A DNA stretch of 64,000 nt. Source: Xanthomonas boreopolis. Lineage in GTDB: Bacteria; Pseudomonadota; Gammaproteobacteria; Xanthomonadales; Xanthomonadaceae. Shown here piece by piece: positions 48,028 through 57,494 of the stretch (the stretch's first letter is position 1; each line of letters opens with the position of its first letter). The position numbers were made by a program, and so were the translations under genes. The stretch lies in contig BNBA01000025.1 in the NCBI GenBank assembly GCA_014654535.1, positions 1 to 64,000 on the forward strand, written 5' to 3'. Under the pieces are notes generated by a model that saw only the letters and a list, made by a program, of their open reading frames with translations, was not told where the DNA came from and made no database searches.

Positions 48028-50361
48028 ATGCACCGCTTTCGTCCGATCGCCACCTTCCTGTTGCTCGGCGCCGCGCTCGCCGGCGGCGCGCACGCAGCGC
48101 CCGCCGACGACGCCTACGCCGCCGTGGACCCGTTCATCGGCACCGGCGGCGAGGGCCATACCTATCCCGGCGCGACGGTGCCGTTCGGCATGGTCCAGCT
48201 CAGCCCGGATACCCAGATCAAGTCTCGCAAGGAGGGCTACGGCTGGGCCGCCGGCTACCGCTACGACGACAACACCATCGTCGGGTTCTCGCACACGCAT
48301 TTTTCCGGCAGCGGCCATTCCGACCTCGGCGACGTGCTGCTGATGCCGATCAGCGGCACGCCCAAGCTCGAACGCGGCGACGTGGCCAAGCCCGGCAGCG
48401 GCTACACCTCGCGCTTCCGGCACGACGAGGAGAAGGCCGAACCCGGCTACTACGCGGTCACGCTCGACGACTACGGCGTGCGCGCCGAACTCACCGCCAG
48501 CGCGCGCGTCGGCGTGCACCGCTACACCTTCCCGCAGGGCAAGCCCGCGCACGTGCTGGTCGACCTGCGCACCAGCATGTACGACTATCCCGGCAAGGTG
48601 CTGTGGTCGCGCCTGCGGGTGCGCCCCGACGGCACCGTCACCGGCTTCCGCGAGACCCGCGGCTGGGCGCCGGGCCGGCAGCTGTACTTCGCGATGCGCT
48701 TCTCGCAGCCGCTCGCCGGCCGGCAACTGCACGACACCGAGCAGGACGTGGTCTACAAGGGCTTCCCGCCGCCGGGCGAGAAGGATCCGCGCCAGCGCGC
48801 GCAGATCGAGGGCCGCCAGCTGGTCGGCGTGTTCGACTTCGGCGATGCCGGCAAGCAGCCGCTGGTGGTGAAGGTGGCGATCTCGCCGGTCAGCGAGGAC
48901 AGCGCCATCGCCAACCTCGATGCCGAGGTGCCCGGCTTCGATTTCGACCGCGTGCGCGCCGATGCCAAGCGGCAATGGAGCCAGGCGCTGTCCGCCGTCG
49001 ACGCGCAGGGCAGCGCGCAGCAGCGCACCCAGTTCTATACCGCGCTCTACCACGCCCTGCTCGGCCCGACGCTGTTCATGGACAGCGACGGCCGCTACCG
49101 CGGCCCCGACAACGCCGTGCACCAGGCCAAGGGCTGGACCAACTACTCGACCTTCTCGCTGTGGGATACCTACCGCGCCCTGCACCCGCTGCTGACGCTG
49201 GTGCAACCGCCGCAACGCACCAGCGACGTGGTCAACTCGCTGCTCGCCGCGCGCCGCGCCAGCCCCTACGGCATCCTGCCGGTATGGGCGTTCCACGGCC
49301 TGGAGACGTGGTGCATGATCGGCTACCACGCCGTGCCGGTGATCGCCGACGCCTACATGAAGGGCATCGGCGGCTTCGACGCCGACGAGGCGCTGCAGGC
49401 GATGGTCGCCAGCGCCGACTACGGCCCCTACGACGGCATCGCCCAGTACCGCGAGCTCGGCTACGTGCCGATCGACGAGGAAGGCGAAGCGGCGAGCAAG
49501 ACGCTGGAATACGCCTTCGACGACTGGACCATCGCGCGCATGGCGCAGAAGATGGGCAAGGCCGACATCGCCGCCGAGTTCGGCAAGCGCGCCGCCAACT
49601 GGAAGCACGCCTTCGACCCGGCCACCGGCTTCATGCGCGCGCGCAAGCGCGATGGCAGCTTCCGCGAGCCGTTCGATCCCACCGCCAGCGGCTACGGCAC
49701 CGACTACACCGAAGGCAACGCCTGGCAGTATTCCTGGTACGTGCCGCAGGACGTGGCCGGCCTCGCCGCCGCGCACGGCGGCGCCGACAAGTTGCTGGCC
49801 AGGCTGGACCAGGTGTTCGACGCCAAGGTCGATCCCAAGGTGTTCGAGCACATGGAGGACATCACCGGCCTGATCGGCTGGTACGCGCACGGCAACGAGC
49901 CCAGCCACCACGTCGCCTACCTCTACGCCTACGCCGGCCAGCCGTGGCGCACCCAGGCGCGGCTCGGGCAGATCATGGACAGTCAGTACAAGCCCACCCC
50001 GGACGGCCTGGCCGGCAACGACGACCTCGGCCAGATGTCGGCCTGGTACGTGTTCACCGCGCTCGGCTTCTATCCGGTGGCGCCGGGCAGCAACCAGTAC
50101 GTCATCGGCCGCCCGTTCCTGCCGCGCGCCACGCTCAACCTGCCCAACGGCAAGCGCTTCAGCATCATCGCCGAAGGCCTGGATGCCGGGCACGCCTACA
50201 TCGGCAGCGCCCGCTTGAACGGCAAGCCGCTGCCGCGTGCCTGGCTCTCGCACGAGGAGATCATGGCCGGCGGCGAACTGCGCTTCACCATGCAGGCCGC
50301 GCCGGACACGCAATGGGCCACCGATCCGGCGCAGCATCCGTACTCGATGTCGGCGCAATAG
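48028..50361 (+). CDS. GH92 family alpha-mannosidase, exported
   Basis: This 777-residue hydrolase has a Sec signal (MHRFRPIATFLLLGAALAGGAHA) and hallmark GH92 segments: DPFIGTGGEGHTYPGATVPFGMVQLSPDT, GFSHTHFSGSGHSDLGD, TFSLWDTYRALHPL, YGILPVWAFHGLETWCMIGYH, and the late GLAGNDDLGQMSAWYVFTALGFYPV, which bears catalytic acid/base residues in characterised members. GH92 enzymes are calcium-dependent exo-acting alpha-mannosidases. Together with the GH3 gene and the TonB receptor cluster, it suggests use of plant or fungal glycans. Confidence 0.95.
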   Translation: MHRFRPIATFLLLGAALAGGAHAAPADDAYAAVDPFIGTGGEGHTYPGATVPFGMVQLSPDTQIKSRKEGYGWAAGYRYDDNTIVGFSHTHFSGSGHSDLGDVLLMPISGTPKLERGDVAKPGSGYTSRFRHDEEKAEPGYYAVTLDDYGVRAELTASARVGVHRYTFPQGKPAHVLVDLRTSMYDYPGKVLWSRLRVRPDGTVTGFRETRGWAPGRQLYFAMRFSQPLAGRQLHDTEQDVVYKGFPPPGEKDPRQRAQIEGRQLVGVFDFGDAGKQPLVVKVAISPVSEDSAIANLDAEVPGFDFDRVRADAKRQWSQALSAVDAQGSAQQRTQFYTALYHALLGPTLFMDSDGRYRGPDNAVHQAKGWTNYSTFSLWDTYRALHPLLTLVQPPQRTSDVVNSLLAARRASPYGILPVWAFHGLETWCMIGYHAVPVIADAYMKGIGGFDADEALQAMVASADYGPYDGIAQYRELGYVPIDEEGEAASKTLEYAFDDWTIARMAQKMGKADIAAEFGKRAANWKHAFDPATGFMRARKRDGSFREPFDPTASGYGTDYTEGNAWQYSWYVPQDVAGLAAAHGGADKLLARLDQVFDAKVDPKVFEHMEDITGLIGWYAHGNEPSHHVAYLYAYAGQPWRTQARLGQIMDSQYKPTPDGLAGNDDLGQMSAWYVFTALGFYPVAPGSNQYVIGRPFLPRATLNLPNGKRFSIIAEGLDAGHAYIGSARLNGKPLPRAWLSHEEIMAGGELRFTMQAAPDTQWATDPAQHPYSMSAQ

Positions 50362-50427
50362 GCAGCAGGAAATGCCGGCCCGCGCCGGCGTTTCCCGTTT
50401 CCCCGCAACGGCGTGGCCGGCGCGCCT

Positions 50428-51324
50428 TCAGCGCGGCGGCCGGCAGCGCTCGCGCACCATCCGCGCGAAGCGCGCCACGATCAGCGAGCCTTCCCTGGGC
50501 CGCACGCACAGCGACAACCGCACGCGCGGGCTTTCGCCGCGGATCGCCAGGTAGCGCACGCCCACCGACTGCACTTGCGCCATCGACGCAGGCACCAGGG
50601 TCACGCCCAGGCCCGCCGCCACCAGGTTCAGGGCCGAGGAGAACTGCGGCGCCTGCTGGCCGATGCGCGGCTCCAGCCCGGCCTTCCAGCAGGTGGCGAT
50701 GATCTCGTCGTACAGGCTGGCTCCGGCCTCGCGCGGGAACATCACCAGCGGTTCCTCGGCCAGCGCCGCCAGCGGCACGGTCTTGCGGCGCGCCAGCGGA
50801 TGCGCATGCGATACCGCCACCGCCATCGGCTCGTCCAGCAGGTGCGTCACCGCCACCCCGGGCGGCTCGATGCGCCCCAGCCGCGTTAGCGCCACGTCCA
50901 GCTCCCCTGCCGACAATCGCTCCAGCAGCGCCCGCGTCTCGGCCTCCACCAGCGAGACGGCCACCTCGGGGCTCGCCGCGACGAACTGCCGGATCGCCTC
51001 GGGCACCGCGCCGACGAAGGCCGCCGAGGCGGTGAATCCCACCCGCAGGGTGCCCCGCAATCCCTGTCCTCCGCGGCGCGCCGCCTCCACGGCCGCCTCG
51101 GCCTGCCGCGCCAGCGCGCGCGCTTCCGGCAGGAACGCCAGCCCGGCCTCGGTCAGCTCCGCGCCGCGCGGCGTGCGCCGGAACAGCGGCGTACCGATCT
51201 CGCGCTCCAGCGCGCGGATCTGCTGGCTCAGCGGCGGCTGGCCGATGCCGGCGCGCTCGGCGGCGCGGGTGAAGTTCGCCTCCTCGGCGACCAGCAGGAA
51301 ATAGCGGACGTGGCGCAGCTCCAT
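50428..51324 (-). CDS. LysR-family transcriptional regulator
   Basis: This 298-residue regulator starts with the LysR helix-turn-helix (MELRHVRYFLLVAEEANFTRAAERAGIGQPPLSQQIRALEREIGTPLFRR). The two-lobed inducer-binding domain has GTLRVGFTASAAFVGAVPEAIRQF and GLGVTLVPASMA. It resembles the BenM/CatM-like subgroup, but the inducer is unknown. It diverges from a short-chain dehydrogenase, its likely target, with a LysR-type box between them. Confidence 0.94.
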   Translation of the reverse strand: MELRHVRYFLLVAEEANFTRAAERAGIGQPPLSQQIRALEREIGTPLFRRTPRGAELTEAGLAFLPEARALARQAEAAVEAARRGGQGLRGTLRVGFTASAAFVGAVPEAIRQFVAASPEVAVSLVEAETRALLERLSAGELDVALTRLGRIEPPGVAVTHLLDEPMAVAVSHAHPLARRKTVPLAALAEEPLVMFPREAGASLYDEIIATCWKAGLEPRIGQQAPQFSSALNLVAAGLGVTLVPASMAQVQSVGVRYLAIRGESPRVRLSLCVRPREGSLIVARFARMVRERCRPPR

Positions 51325-51357
51325 GGGGTAGTGCCCAAAGCAATCGATCCGAGTCGA

Positions 51358-51370
51358 TCCATATATTGGA
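51358..51370. promoter_or_regulatory. LysR-type T-N11-A palindrome
   Basis: TCCA-TATAT-TGGA is a dyad of the T-N11-A form in the 103-bp gap between the divergent LysR gene and the SDR gene. It is the probable regulator-binding site. Confidence 0.6.
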
Positions 51371-51427
51371 CCGCCCATCGGGAAGACACCACACTGCGCG
51401 CCCCATACACCGTGTTACCCCGGAACC

Positions 51428-52264
51428 ATGAAGAAAACCCTGCTCATCACCGGCGTCAGCTCCGGATTCGGCCGCGCCTTCTCGCGCGCCGCGCTCGACG
51501 CCGGCCACACCGTCGCGGGCACCGTGCGCAACGCCGAGGCGCTGGCCGCCTTCGAGGCGAGCGCGCCCGGTCGCGCCCACGGCGTGCTGCTCGACGTGAC
51601 CGACTTCGACGCGATCGAGCCGGCCGTGCGCGGCATCGAACGCGAGGTCGGCGCGATCGACGTCCTGGTCAACAATGCCGGCTACGGCCACGAAGGCATC
51701 CTCGAGGAATCGCCGCTGGACGAACTGCGCCGCCAGTTCGACGCCAACGTGTTCGGGGCCGTGGCCATGATCAAGGCAGTGTTGCCGGCGATGCGCCGGC
51801 GCCGCGCCGGACGCATCGTCAACATCACCTCCATGGGCGGCTTCATCACCATGCCGGGCATCGCCTACTACTGCGGCAGCAAGTTCGCGCTGGAGGGCAT
51901 CAGCGAGACCCTGGCCAAGGAAGTCGCCGGTTTCGGCATCCACGTGACCGCCGTGGCGCCCGGGTCGTTCCGCACCGACTGGGCCGGGCGCTCGATGGTG
52001 CGTAGCGAGCGCGCCATCGACGACTACGATGCGTTGTTCGACCCGATACGCGCCACGCGCGAGGCCAGGAGCGGCCGGCAACCCGGCGATCCGGACAAGG
52101 CCGCGCAGGCGCTGCTGGAACTGATCGAGCACCCGGCCCCGCCGGTGCACCTGCTGCTGGGCAGCGACGCCCTGGACCTGGTCTCGCGCAAGCTCGAGGC
52201 GATGCGCGCGGAGATCGCGCAGTGGGAGGCGCTCACCCGCTCCACCGACGCGCCCTTGGACTGA
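51428..52264 (+). CDS. Short-chain dehydrogenase/reductase
   Basis: This 278-residue classical SDR has the NADP-binding ITGVSSGFGRAFSRAAL (TGxxxGxG), the structural NNAG motif in DVLVNNAGYG, and the catalytic serine in ITSMGGF. The YxxxK pair is in YYCGSKFALEG, and the PG motif is in VAPGSFRTDW. Replacement of the usual adenine-binding acidic residue by VRNAEAL favours NADP(H). Substrate unknown. It is probably controlled by the divergent LysR protein. Confidence 0.94.
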   Translation: MKKTLLITGVSSGFGRAFSRAALDAGHTVAGTVRNAEALAAFEASAPGRAHGVLLDVTDFDAIEPAVRGIEREVGAIDVLVNNAGYGHEGILEESPLDELRRQFDANVFGAVAMIKAVLPAMRRRRAGRIVNITSMGGFITMPGIAYYCGSKFALEGISETLAKEVAGFGIHVTAVAPGSFRTDWAGRSMVRSERAIDDYDALFDPIRATREARSGRQPGDPDKAAQALLELIEHPAPPVHLLLGSDALDLVSRKLEAMRAEIAQWEALTRSTDAPLD

Positions 52265-52383
52265 CGGGCTGAGCGTTTCCGGCCGCCGCTCCCGCAGCGC
52301 CGCGCCTCATCGGACAGCGCCGGCAAGCTTTCGGGAACGGAGTCCGGTCCGTGGCTTCCGGCGCGTGCCCCGATGCCTCGCGC

Positions 52384-52761
52384 CTAGCGGCCCAGTGCGG
52401 CGACGAAACGCGAGCCGGTCCCGCCGCGCGGCAGCGCACGGATGCGTACGACGCGCGCACGGCAGGCATCCGCGCCCTCGTACACCAGCGTGCGCCCGTC
52501 CCGGAACACGAAGCGCAGGTCGTAACGGCAGCCGGTGCCCAGTGCACCGACCGTGATCGAATCGCCGCCGCCCTGCAGCGGCTCGGCCAGGGCTTGCTCG
52601 CGGAACGCCCCGGTGCCTGCCGGCGCGATCGACAGCGAGACCACGCTGTCGTGTGCGCGGTTGACCAGTTCGAAGTAATGCGTGCGGGCGCCGGGTTCCG
52701 CGTGGGCGGTTGCGGCCACCGGCAGCGACAGCGCGGCGAGCAGGATTCGGAACATGCGCAT
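52384..52761 (-). CDS. Small exported protein of unknown function
   Basis: This 125-residue precursor has a Sec signal (MRMFRILLAALSLPVAATAHA) and a beta-rich mature part of about 100 residues (THYFELVNRAHDSVVSLSIAP, CRYDLRFVFRDGRTLVYEGADACRARVVRI). It contains two cysteines that could form a disulfide. I do not recognise the family. The ATG at 52761 is preferred; an upstream in-frame ATG at 52788 adds nine residues. It stands alone, divergent from the LytS-type kinase gene. Confidence 0.8.
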   Translation of the reverse strand: MRMFRILLAALSLPVAATAHAEPGARTHYFELVNRAHDSVVSLSIAPAGTGAFREQALAEPLQGGGDSITVGALGTGCRYDLRFVFRDGRTLVYEGADACRARVVRIRALPRGGTGSRFVAALGR

Positions 52762-52963
52762 GACGACGTTCTCCGGCATGAAGGGCACCGGGCCGCCTGG
52801 ACGCGCGGCCCGGTGCGCACATCAGGCGCGCCCGGGCCCTCGCCGGGAAAGCCATCCGGGACGAATCGTCGTTATGGAGTGACCAATCGTAGCCATCGCC
52901 ACCGCGGCTTTTCAGCCGTTGCCGGCACGCTTACGATCCGGCCAACCCGCCCGAGCGCCACGC

Positions 52964-54064
52964 ATGAAGATCCGCCTGGGAAATACGGAGATAGGCCTGT
53001 TCCGCTACATCGGCCTGTGGACGATCGTGGTGGTGGTCTTCACCCTGCAGGGACTCCTGCACGATGCGGTCAACAGAGGCTACCTGTGGTCGCCCTTCGA
53101 CTACCTGCGCTGGTCGATGATCCAGTGGTACACCTGGGCCGCGCTGGCGCCGCTGGTGTTCCGCCTCGGCGAGCGCTTCCCCATCCAGCCGCCGTTCCGG
53201 CTGGGCGCGCTCGGCCGGCAGGCCCTGGCCAGCGTCGCCGTCACGCTGCTGGCCGTCGCGATCGGCGCGCTGGTATCGCCGGGAGCGCTCGGGGAGCAGC
53301 TCGCGCAGTTCCTGAGCAAGCACGTCGCCATCGGCCTGCTGACCTACTGGGCGTTGCTGGCCATCCAGCAGGCGCTGCACTTCCGCGCCGAGAGCCATCG
53401 CCGCGAGCTGGAGGCCAGCCGCCTGGCCACGGAGCTGGCGCAATCGCGCCTGAAGGTGCTGAAGACGCAGCTGCAACCGCACTTCCTGTTCAACACGCTG
53501 CACGCGATCGTCACGCTGCTGGACGAGGACACGGTGTCGGCCGAGGACATGCTGCTGCGCCTGAGCGAGTTGCTGCGCGCCTTCCTGGAAGAGTACGACG
53601 GCCAGGAAATCACCCTGCGCCGCGAGCTGGCCCTGCTCGACCTGTACCTGGGCATCCAGCGCAAGCGCTTCGGCGATCGTCTGAGCACGCATATCTACGT
53701 CGATCCCGATACGCTCGACTGCGCCGTGCCCAGCCTGATCCTGCAGCCGATCGTGGAGAACGCCATCCGCCACGGCATCGGCCGCCACGCCGGCGCCGAC
53801 CGCGTCGAGATCGAGAGCCGCCGCCAGCAGGACGAGCTGCAGATCGAGGTCCGCAACTACAACAGCACGCTCGAACCCGGCGGCGAACCCGCCGGCCACG
53901 GCATCGGCCTGTCCAACACGCGGCTGCGGCTGAAGGCGCTGTACGGCGAGCGCGCCAACATCCGCCTCGACATGGTCTGGCCGCGCGGCGTGTCCTGCCG
54001 CATCCGCCTGCCGCTGCACGAGTTGGAGGATGCCGACGACGCCCCGGAGCACGTCCCGGCATGA
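52964..54064 (+). CDS. LytS/AlgZ-type sensor histidine kinase
   Basis: This 366-residue kinase has four membrane helices (about 12-32, 46-66, 86-106, 118-138), a coiled linker, and the His_kinase domain with H173 in LKTQLQPHFLFNTLHAI. The HATPase part has LQPIVENAIRHGI and GHGIGLSNTRLRLKALYG. This family pairs with LytTR regulators, and indeed its last codons overlap the next start (ATGA). The stimulus is unknown. In relatives such as AlgZ/AlgR these pairs control surface polymers and motility. Confidence 0.94.
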   Translation: MKIRLGNTEIGLFRYIGLWTIVVVVFTLQGLLHDAVNRGYLWSPFDYLRWSMIQWYTWAALAPLVFRLGERFPIQPPFRLGALGRQALASVAVTLLAVAIGALVSPGALGEQLAQFLSKHVAIGLLTYWALLAIQQALHFRAESHRRELEASRLATELAQSRLKVLKTQLQPHFLFNTLHAIVTLLDEDTVSAEDMLLRLSELLRAFLEEYDGQEITLRRELALLDLYLGIQRKRFGDRLSTHIYVDPDTLDCAVPSLILQPIVENAIRHGIGRHAGADRVEIESRRQQDELQIEVRNYNSTLEPGGEPAGHGIGLSNTRLRLKALYGERANIRLDMVWPRGVSCRIRLPLHELEDADDAPEHVPA

Positions 54065-54840
54065 GCATCGCCGCCCTGGTCATCGACGACGAACCCATCG
54101 CCCGCCACGCGGTCGTGCGGTTGCTGCGCGAGCAGCCCGACATCGAGATCGTGGGCGAATGCGGCGACGGCGCCTCGGCGGTGGCCGCGATCCGCCATCA
54201 CTCGCCGGACCTGGTGTTCCTCGACATCCAGATGCCGGAGATGGACGGCATCGCCGTGATCGACCGGATCGGCGCGGAGCGCATGCCGGCCACGATCTTC
54301 GTCACCGCCTACGAGCAGTACGCAGTGCGCGCCTTCGAGGCCAATGCCGTGGACTACCTGGTCAAGCCGTTCAGCCGCGAGCGCTTCGCGGGCACGCTGC
54401 AGCGCGCCCGCGCGCGCCTGGCCGCCACGGCCGCCAGCGAGGCCGGCGCGACCCCGCGCATCCTGCAGGCGCTGGACGAACTGCGCCGCCATGCCGGCTA
54501 CCTGCAACGCCTGCCGGTACGCGTGGACGAGCGCATCGTCTTCGTCGACGTCGAGGACATCGTCTGGATCAAGGCCAACCGCAACACGGTCGAACTGCAC
54601 CTGGCCGACCGCCGCCACGAGCTGCGCGAGACCATGACGGCGCTGGCCGCGCGCCTGGACCCGCGCCAGTTCGTCCGCATCCATCGCTCGGCCATCGTCA
54701 ACGTGCGCCGGGTCAAGGCCATCCATCCCTGGTTCAACGGCCACCACGTGGTCACGCTGGATACCGGCCAGCAGCTGCGCATGAGCCGCTACCAGCACGA
54801 GACCTTCCTGCGCCTGGCCACGGTCGGGCGCGAGGAGTGA
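54061..54840 (+). CDS. LytTR-family response regulator
   Basis: This 259-residue regulator has a receiver domain (D9/D10, phospho-acceptor D55 in VFLDIQMPEMDG, K in DYLVKPF) and a C-terminal LytTR DNA-binding domain (ERIVFVDVEDIVWIKANRNTVELHLADRRHEL, QFVRIHRSAIVNVRRVKAIHPWFNGHHVVTLDTGQQLRMSRYQ). It overlaps the kinase gene by 4 bases. LytTR proteins bind spaced direct repeats. The neighbouring glycosidase and TonB genes are possible targets, but no repeats were recognised. Confidence 0.95.
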   Translation: MSIAALVIDDEPIARHAVVRLLREQPDIEIVGECGDGASAVAAIRHHSPDLVFLDIQMPEMDGIAVIDRIGAERMPATIFVTAYEQYAVRAFEANAVDYLVKPFSRERFAGTLQRARARLAATAASEAGATPRILQALDELRRHAGYLQRLPVRVDERIVFVDVEDIVWIKANRNTVELHLADRRHELRETMTALAARLDPRQFVRIHRSAIVNVRRVKAIHPWFNGHHVVTLDTGQQLRMSRYQHETFLRLATVGREE

Positions 54841-54886
54841 GCCGCCGCCGCGGTGCCACGCACGCCGCGCGGCACCGCGGCGACCC

Positions 54887-56431
54887 TCATGCCATGCGGA
54901 CGGGCTCGGCCTGCCGCGGTGCCGGCCGGTTTCCCCAGACTTCGGGTCCCGCCTTGCAATAGCGCTCGATGAAGGCCTGCTGCGACGGCAGCTGCGCCAC
55001 CGCCTGTTCGAGCGGCTGGCGGATCGCCTCCAGCAACCGGCGCAGGTCCTGGTCCGACAGCCCCTGCGCCAGCGGGTGGTGCCGCTCCGGCACGATCCCC
55101 TGCCCCAGCAGCACGTGGGTCCACGAGTCCACCCGGAACAGCTCGCCCTGCACCTGCCAGGCGTGCGCGCGCTCGCGCCAGGCCTGCAGGCGCTGCGACA
55201 GCGAGTCCGGCAGCTCCATCTCGCGGCAGGCCTTCCACATCGGCTCGTCGCGCTCGGTGGCGTGGTAGTGCAGGATGATGAAATCGCGCACGTGCTCCAT
55301 TTCCGCGCGGCTGAGCTCGTTGTAGCGCCGCACCATCGACGGCTGGATCCCATCCGCCGGGAACAGCTCGATCAGGCGCACGATCGCCGACATCGTCAGG
55401 TGGATGCTGGTCGATTCCAGCGGCTCGATGAAGCCGCTCGCCAGGCCCAGCGACACCACGTTGCGGTTCCACGCCATCAGCCGGCGACCGGTACGGAACG
55501 GCACCAGCCACGGCTCCTTGATCGGCGGCGCGCCCACGTCGCGCAGCAGCTTGGCGCGCGCCTCGTCCTCGCTCATGTGGTGGCTGGAGAACACCAGCCC
55601 GGACCCGACCCGGTGCTGCAGCGGGATGTTCCAGCGCCAGCCGGCCTCGTGCGCGATGGCGCGCGTGTACGGCACCGGCGGACCGAGCGACTCGGTCTGC
55701 ACCGCGACCGCGCGGTCGCTGGGCAGCCATTGGTTCCAGTCCTCGTAGCCGGTCTTGAGCGCCTGCTCGATCAGCAGGCCGCGGAAGCCCGTGCAATCGA
55801 TGAACAGGTCGCCCTCCAGCACCTGCCCGCTCTCCAGCTCCAGCGCGGCGACGTCGCCGTCCGGATGCTGGCGCACGCTGCGGATCTTGCCCTCGATGCG
55901 CTTCAGGCCGTGCGACTCGGCGCGCTTGCGCAGGAAGCGCGCGTACAGCCCCGCGTCCAGGTGGTAGGCGTAGTTGACCGGCGGCTGCGCCGGCATGCCG
56001 AAGCGGTCCTCCCGCGAGGCCAGCGTCTCCAGGCAGTAGTCGCCCAGGTCCGAGCGCAGGCCGCGGCGCAGGCTGTCCAGCCAGAAATGGTGGAAGCCGC
56101 ACACCAGCGTGCCCTGCCCGGTGGTGCCGAACGGGTGGAAGAAACGCTCGCCCGGCCGGCGCCAGTTCTCGAACGAGATCGACAGCTTGAAGGTGCCCGC
56201 CACCTCCCGCAGGAACTCCTGCTCGTCGATGCCGATGAACTTGTGGAAATTGCGGATCGGCGGCACCGTCGACTCGCCGACGCCGACCGTGCCGATCTGC
56301 TCGGACTCGACCAGCACGATGTCCAGCAGGTCGCGGAACTGGTGCGACAGCGCGGCCCCGGCCAGCCAGCCGGCGGTGCCGCCGCCGGCGATGACGACCT
56401 TGCGGATGCGGTTCGGTTGCGGTGTTTCCAA
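54887..56431 (-). CDS. Tryptophan-halogenase-family FAD-dependent protein
   Basis: This 514-residue flavoprotein belongs to the PrnA/RebH family. It has the FAD-binding GGGTAGW, the halogenase-specific WxWxIP in AGWRWNIPLQHR, a lysine (K82 in GTFKLSISFENW) aligned by eye with the catalytic K79 of PrnA, and the catalytic glutamate in GFIEPLESTSIH. All key residues look intact. Members sitting beside SapC and JmjC/cupin genes under TonB receptors have no proven substrate. It is the last gene of an operon with the cupin, SapC and receptor genes. Start ATG at 56431. Confidence 0.93.
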   Translation of the reverse strand: METPQPNRIRKVVIAGGGTAGWLAGAALSHQFRDLLDIVLVESEQIGTVGVGESTVPPIRNFHKFIGIDEQEFLREVAGTFKLSISFENWRRPGERFFHPFGTTGQGTLVCGFHHFWLDSLRRGLRSDLGDYCLETLASREDRFGMPAQPPVNYAYHLDAGLYARFLRKRAESHGLKRIEGKIRSVRQHPDGDVAALELESGQVLEGDLFIDCTGFRGLLIEQALKTGYEDWNQWLPSDRAVAVQTESLGPPVPYTRAIAHEAGWRWNIPLQHRVGSGLVFSSHHMSEDEARAKLLRDVGAPPIKEPWLVPFRTGRRLMAWNRNVVSLGLASGFIEPLESTSIHLTMSAIVRLIELFPADGIQPSMVRRYNELSRAEMEHVRDFIILHYHATERDEPMWKACREMELPDSLSQRLQAWRERAHAWQVQGELFRVDSWTHVLLGQGIVPERHHPLAQGLSDQDLRRLLEAIRQPLEQAVAQLPSQQAFIERYCKAGPEVWGNRPAPRQAEPVRMA

Positions 56432-56466
56432 GGCGATCCCCTCTCTCTTCTATGTCGTGGCCGCGG

Positions 56467-57489
56467 TCAGCGGTTGAGCCTGGCGATCAGCATCGCGCGC
56501 AATTGCCGCGACAGCGTCTCGTCGATGGGGCCGAGCACGTGGCGCGCGGCCTCCGGCAGGTGTTCGCCTGCGCGCTGCGCGTCGCCGAACACGTAGTAGT
56601 CGAACACCTCGCGCCAGGCGAGCTTCTCCTGCTCGGGCCGGTCGCGCAGCGCCCACAGCGCGTGGTACAGCGCGCCCATCGGCGGCGGCAGGTGCGCCGG
56701 CGCGCGCTGCCACCAGTAGTTGACCAGCACGTTGAACGCGTCCAGGCCCTGCACGTGGTGCCACCACAGCGGCGGGATGTAGATCGCGTCGCCCGGTTCC
56801 AGCACGGCGCTGCGCGCGTGCGCGAGCGCCTCGCCGAAGCGCGGGAAGCGCGCCAGGTCCGGCCGGTCGAGGTCGACCACGCTCACCGCCTGCCCGCCCG
56901 GCGTCGGTTCCAGCGGCCCCGGGTACAGGTTGGCGATCTGCCCGGGCGGGAACAGGGTGAAGCGGCGCCGCCCGACCGCGACGCAGGCGATGTTGTAGAG
57001 CGCGTCGTAGTGCGCCGAGGCGGTGGTGCGGTTGCCGATCCAGATGCTCGGCGGCGCGTCCACGCCTTGCGAGGCGAAATCCAGGTCGTTCTCCGCGCGC
57101 AGGCCCGGCAGGCGCGTGTCCACCAGCAGCGAGGCGACGTAGTAGGTCGGCGGCCGCTCGTCGCCGGCGTGCGCGGCGATCGCGTCCAGCACCTCGCCCA
57201 GCGGGCTGCGCCGCACCTCGACGTTGAGCGCGGTGAAATCCTCGTTGTAGAACGGCCGCCCGGCCACTTCCGGGCCGCCGTGGGAATACGTCACCGGCTG
57301 CCCGTTGTAGAAGCGCAGCAGGTAGTCCATCGCCGCGCGCGCCGACTGCCGGCCCTCACGCACCAGCGCCCAGTCGCGCGCCAGCCCGCGCAGCACCACC
57401 GGCTGCGCGCCGTCGAACAGCGCCTGCAGCGGCAGCGCGCCGGCGCGGACGTCGTCGCGTTCGGGCAGGCCGGCCGGGACGCCGTGCAT
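56467..57489 (-). CDS. Cupin-like (JmjC-type) Fe(II)/2-oxoglutarate oxygenase
   Basis: This 340-residue protein has a JmjC/cupin_8 fold. It shows PVVLRGLARDWALV near the start, the metal-binding HxD in TTASAHYDALYNIACVAVGRRRFTLFPPG, and the distal His in LEPGDAIYIPPLWWHHVQGLDAFNVLVNYWW. Such enzymes hydroxylate proteins or small molecules. ATG at 57489 is used; a GTG at 57498 that overlaps the SapC stop is equally possible. It lies between sapC and the halogenase gene. Confidence 0.92.
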   Translation of the reverse strand: MHGVPAGLPERDDVRAGALPLQALFDGAQPVVLRGLARDWALVREGRQSARAAMDYLLRFYNGQPVTYSHGGPEVAGRPFYNEDFTALNVEVRRSPLGEVLDAIAAHAGDERPPTYYVASLLVDTRLPGLRAENDLDFASQGVDAPPSIWIGNRTTASAHYDALYNIACVAVGRRRFTLFPPGQIANLYPGPLEPTPGGQAVSVVDLDRPDLARFPRFGEALAHARSAVLEPGDAIYIPPLWWHHVQGLDAFNVLVNYWWQRAPAHLPPPMGALYHALWALRDRPEQEKLAWREVFDYYVFGDAQRAGEHLPEAARHVLGPIDETLSRQLRAMLIARLNR

Positions 57490-57494
57490 GGCGC

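Noticed and set aside
52788-52963. RNA gene or small ORF between the exported protein and the LytS kinase
   Set aside because: No conserved structure or credible ribosome-binding site was found. It is most likely a divergent promoter region.
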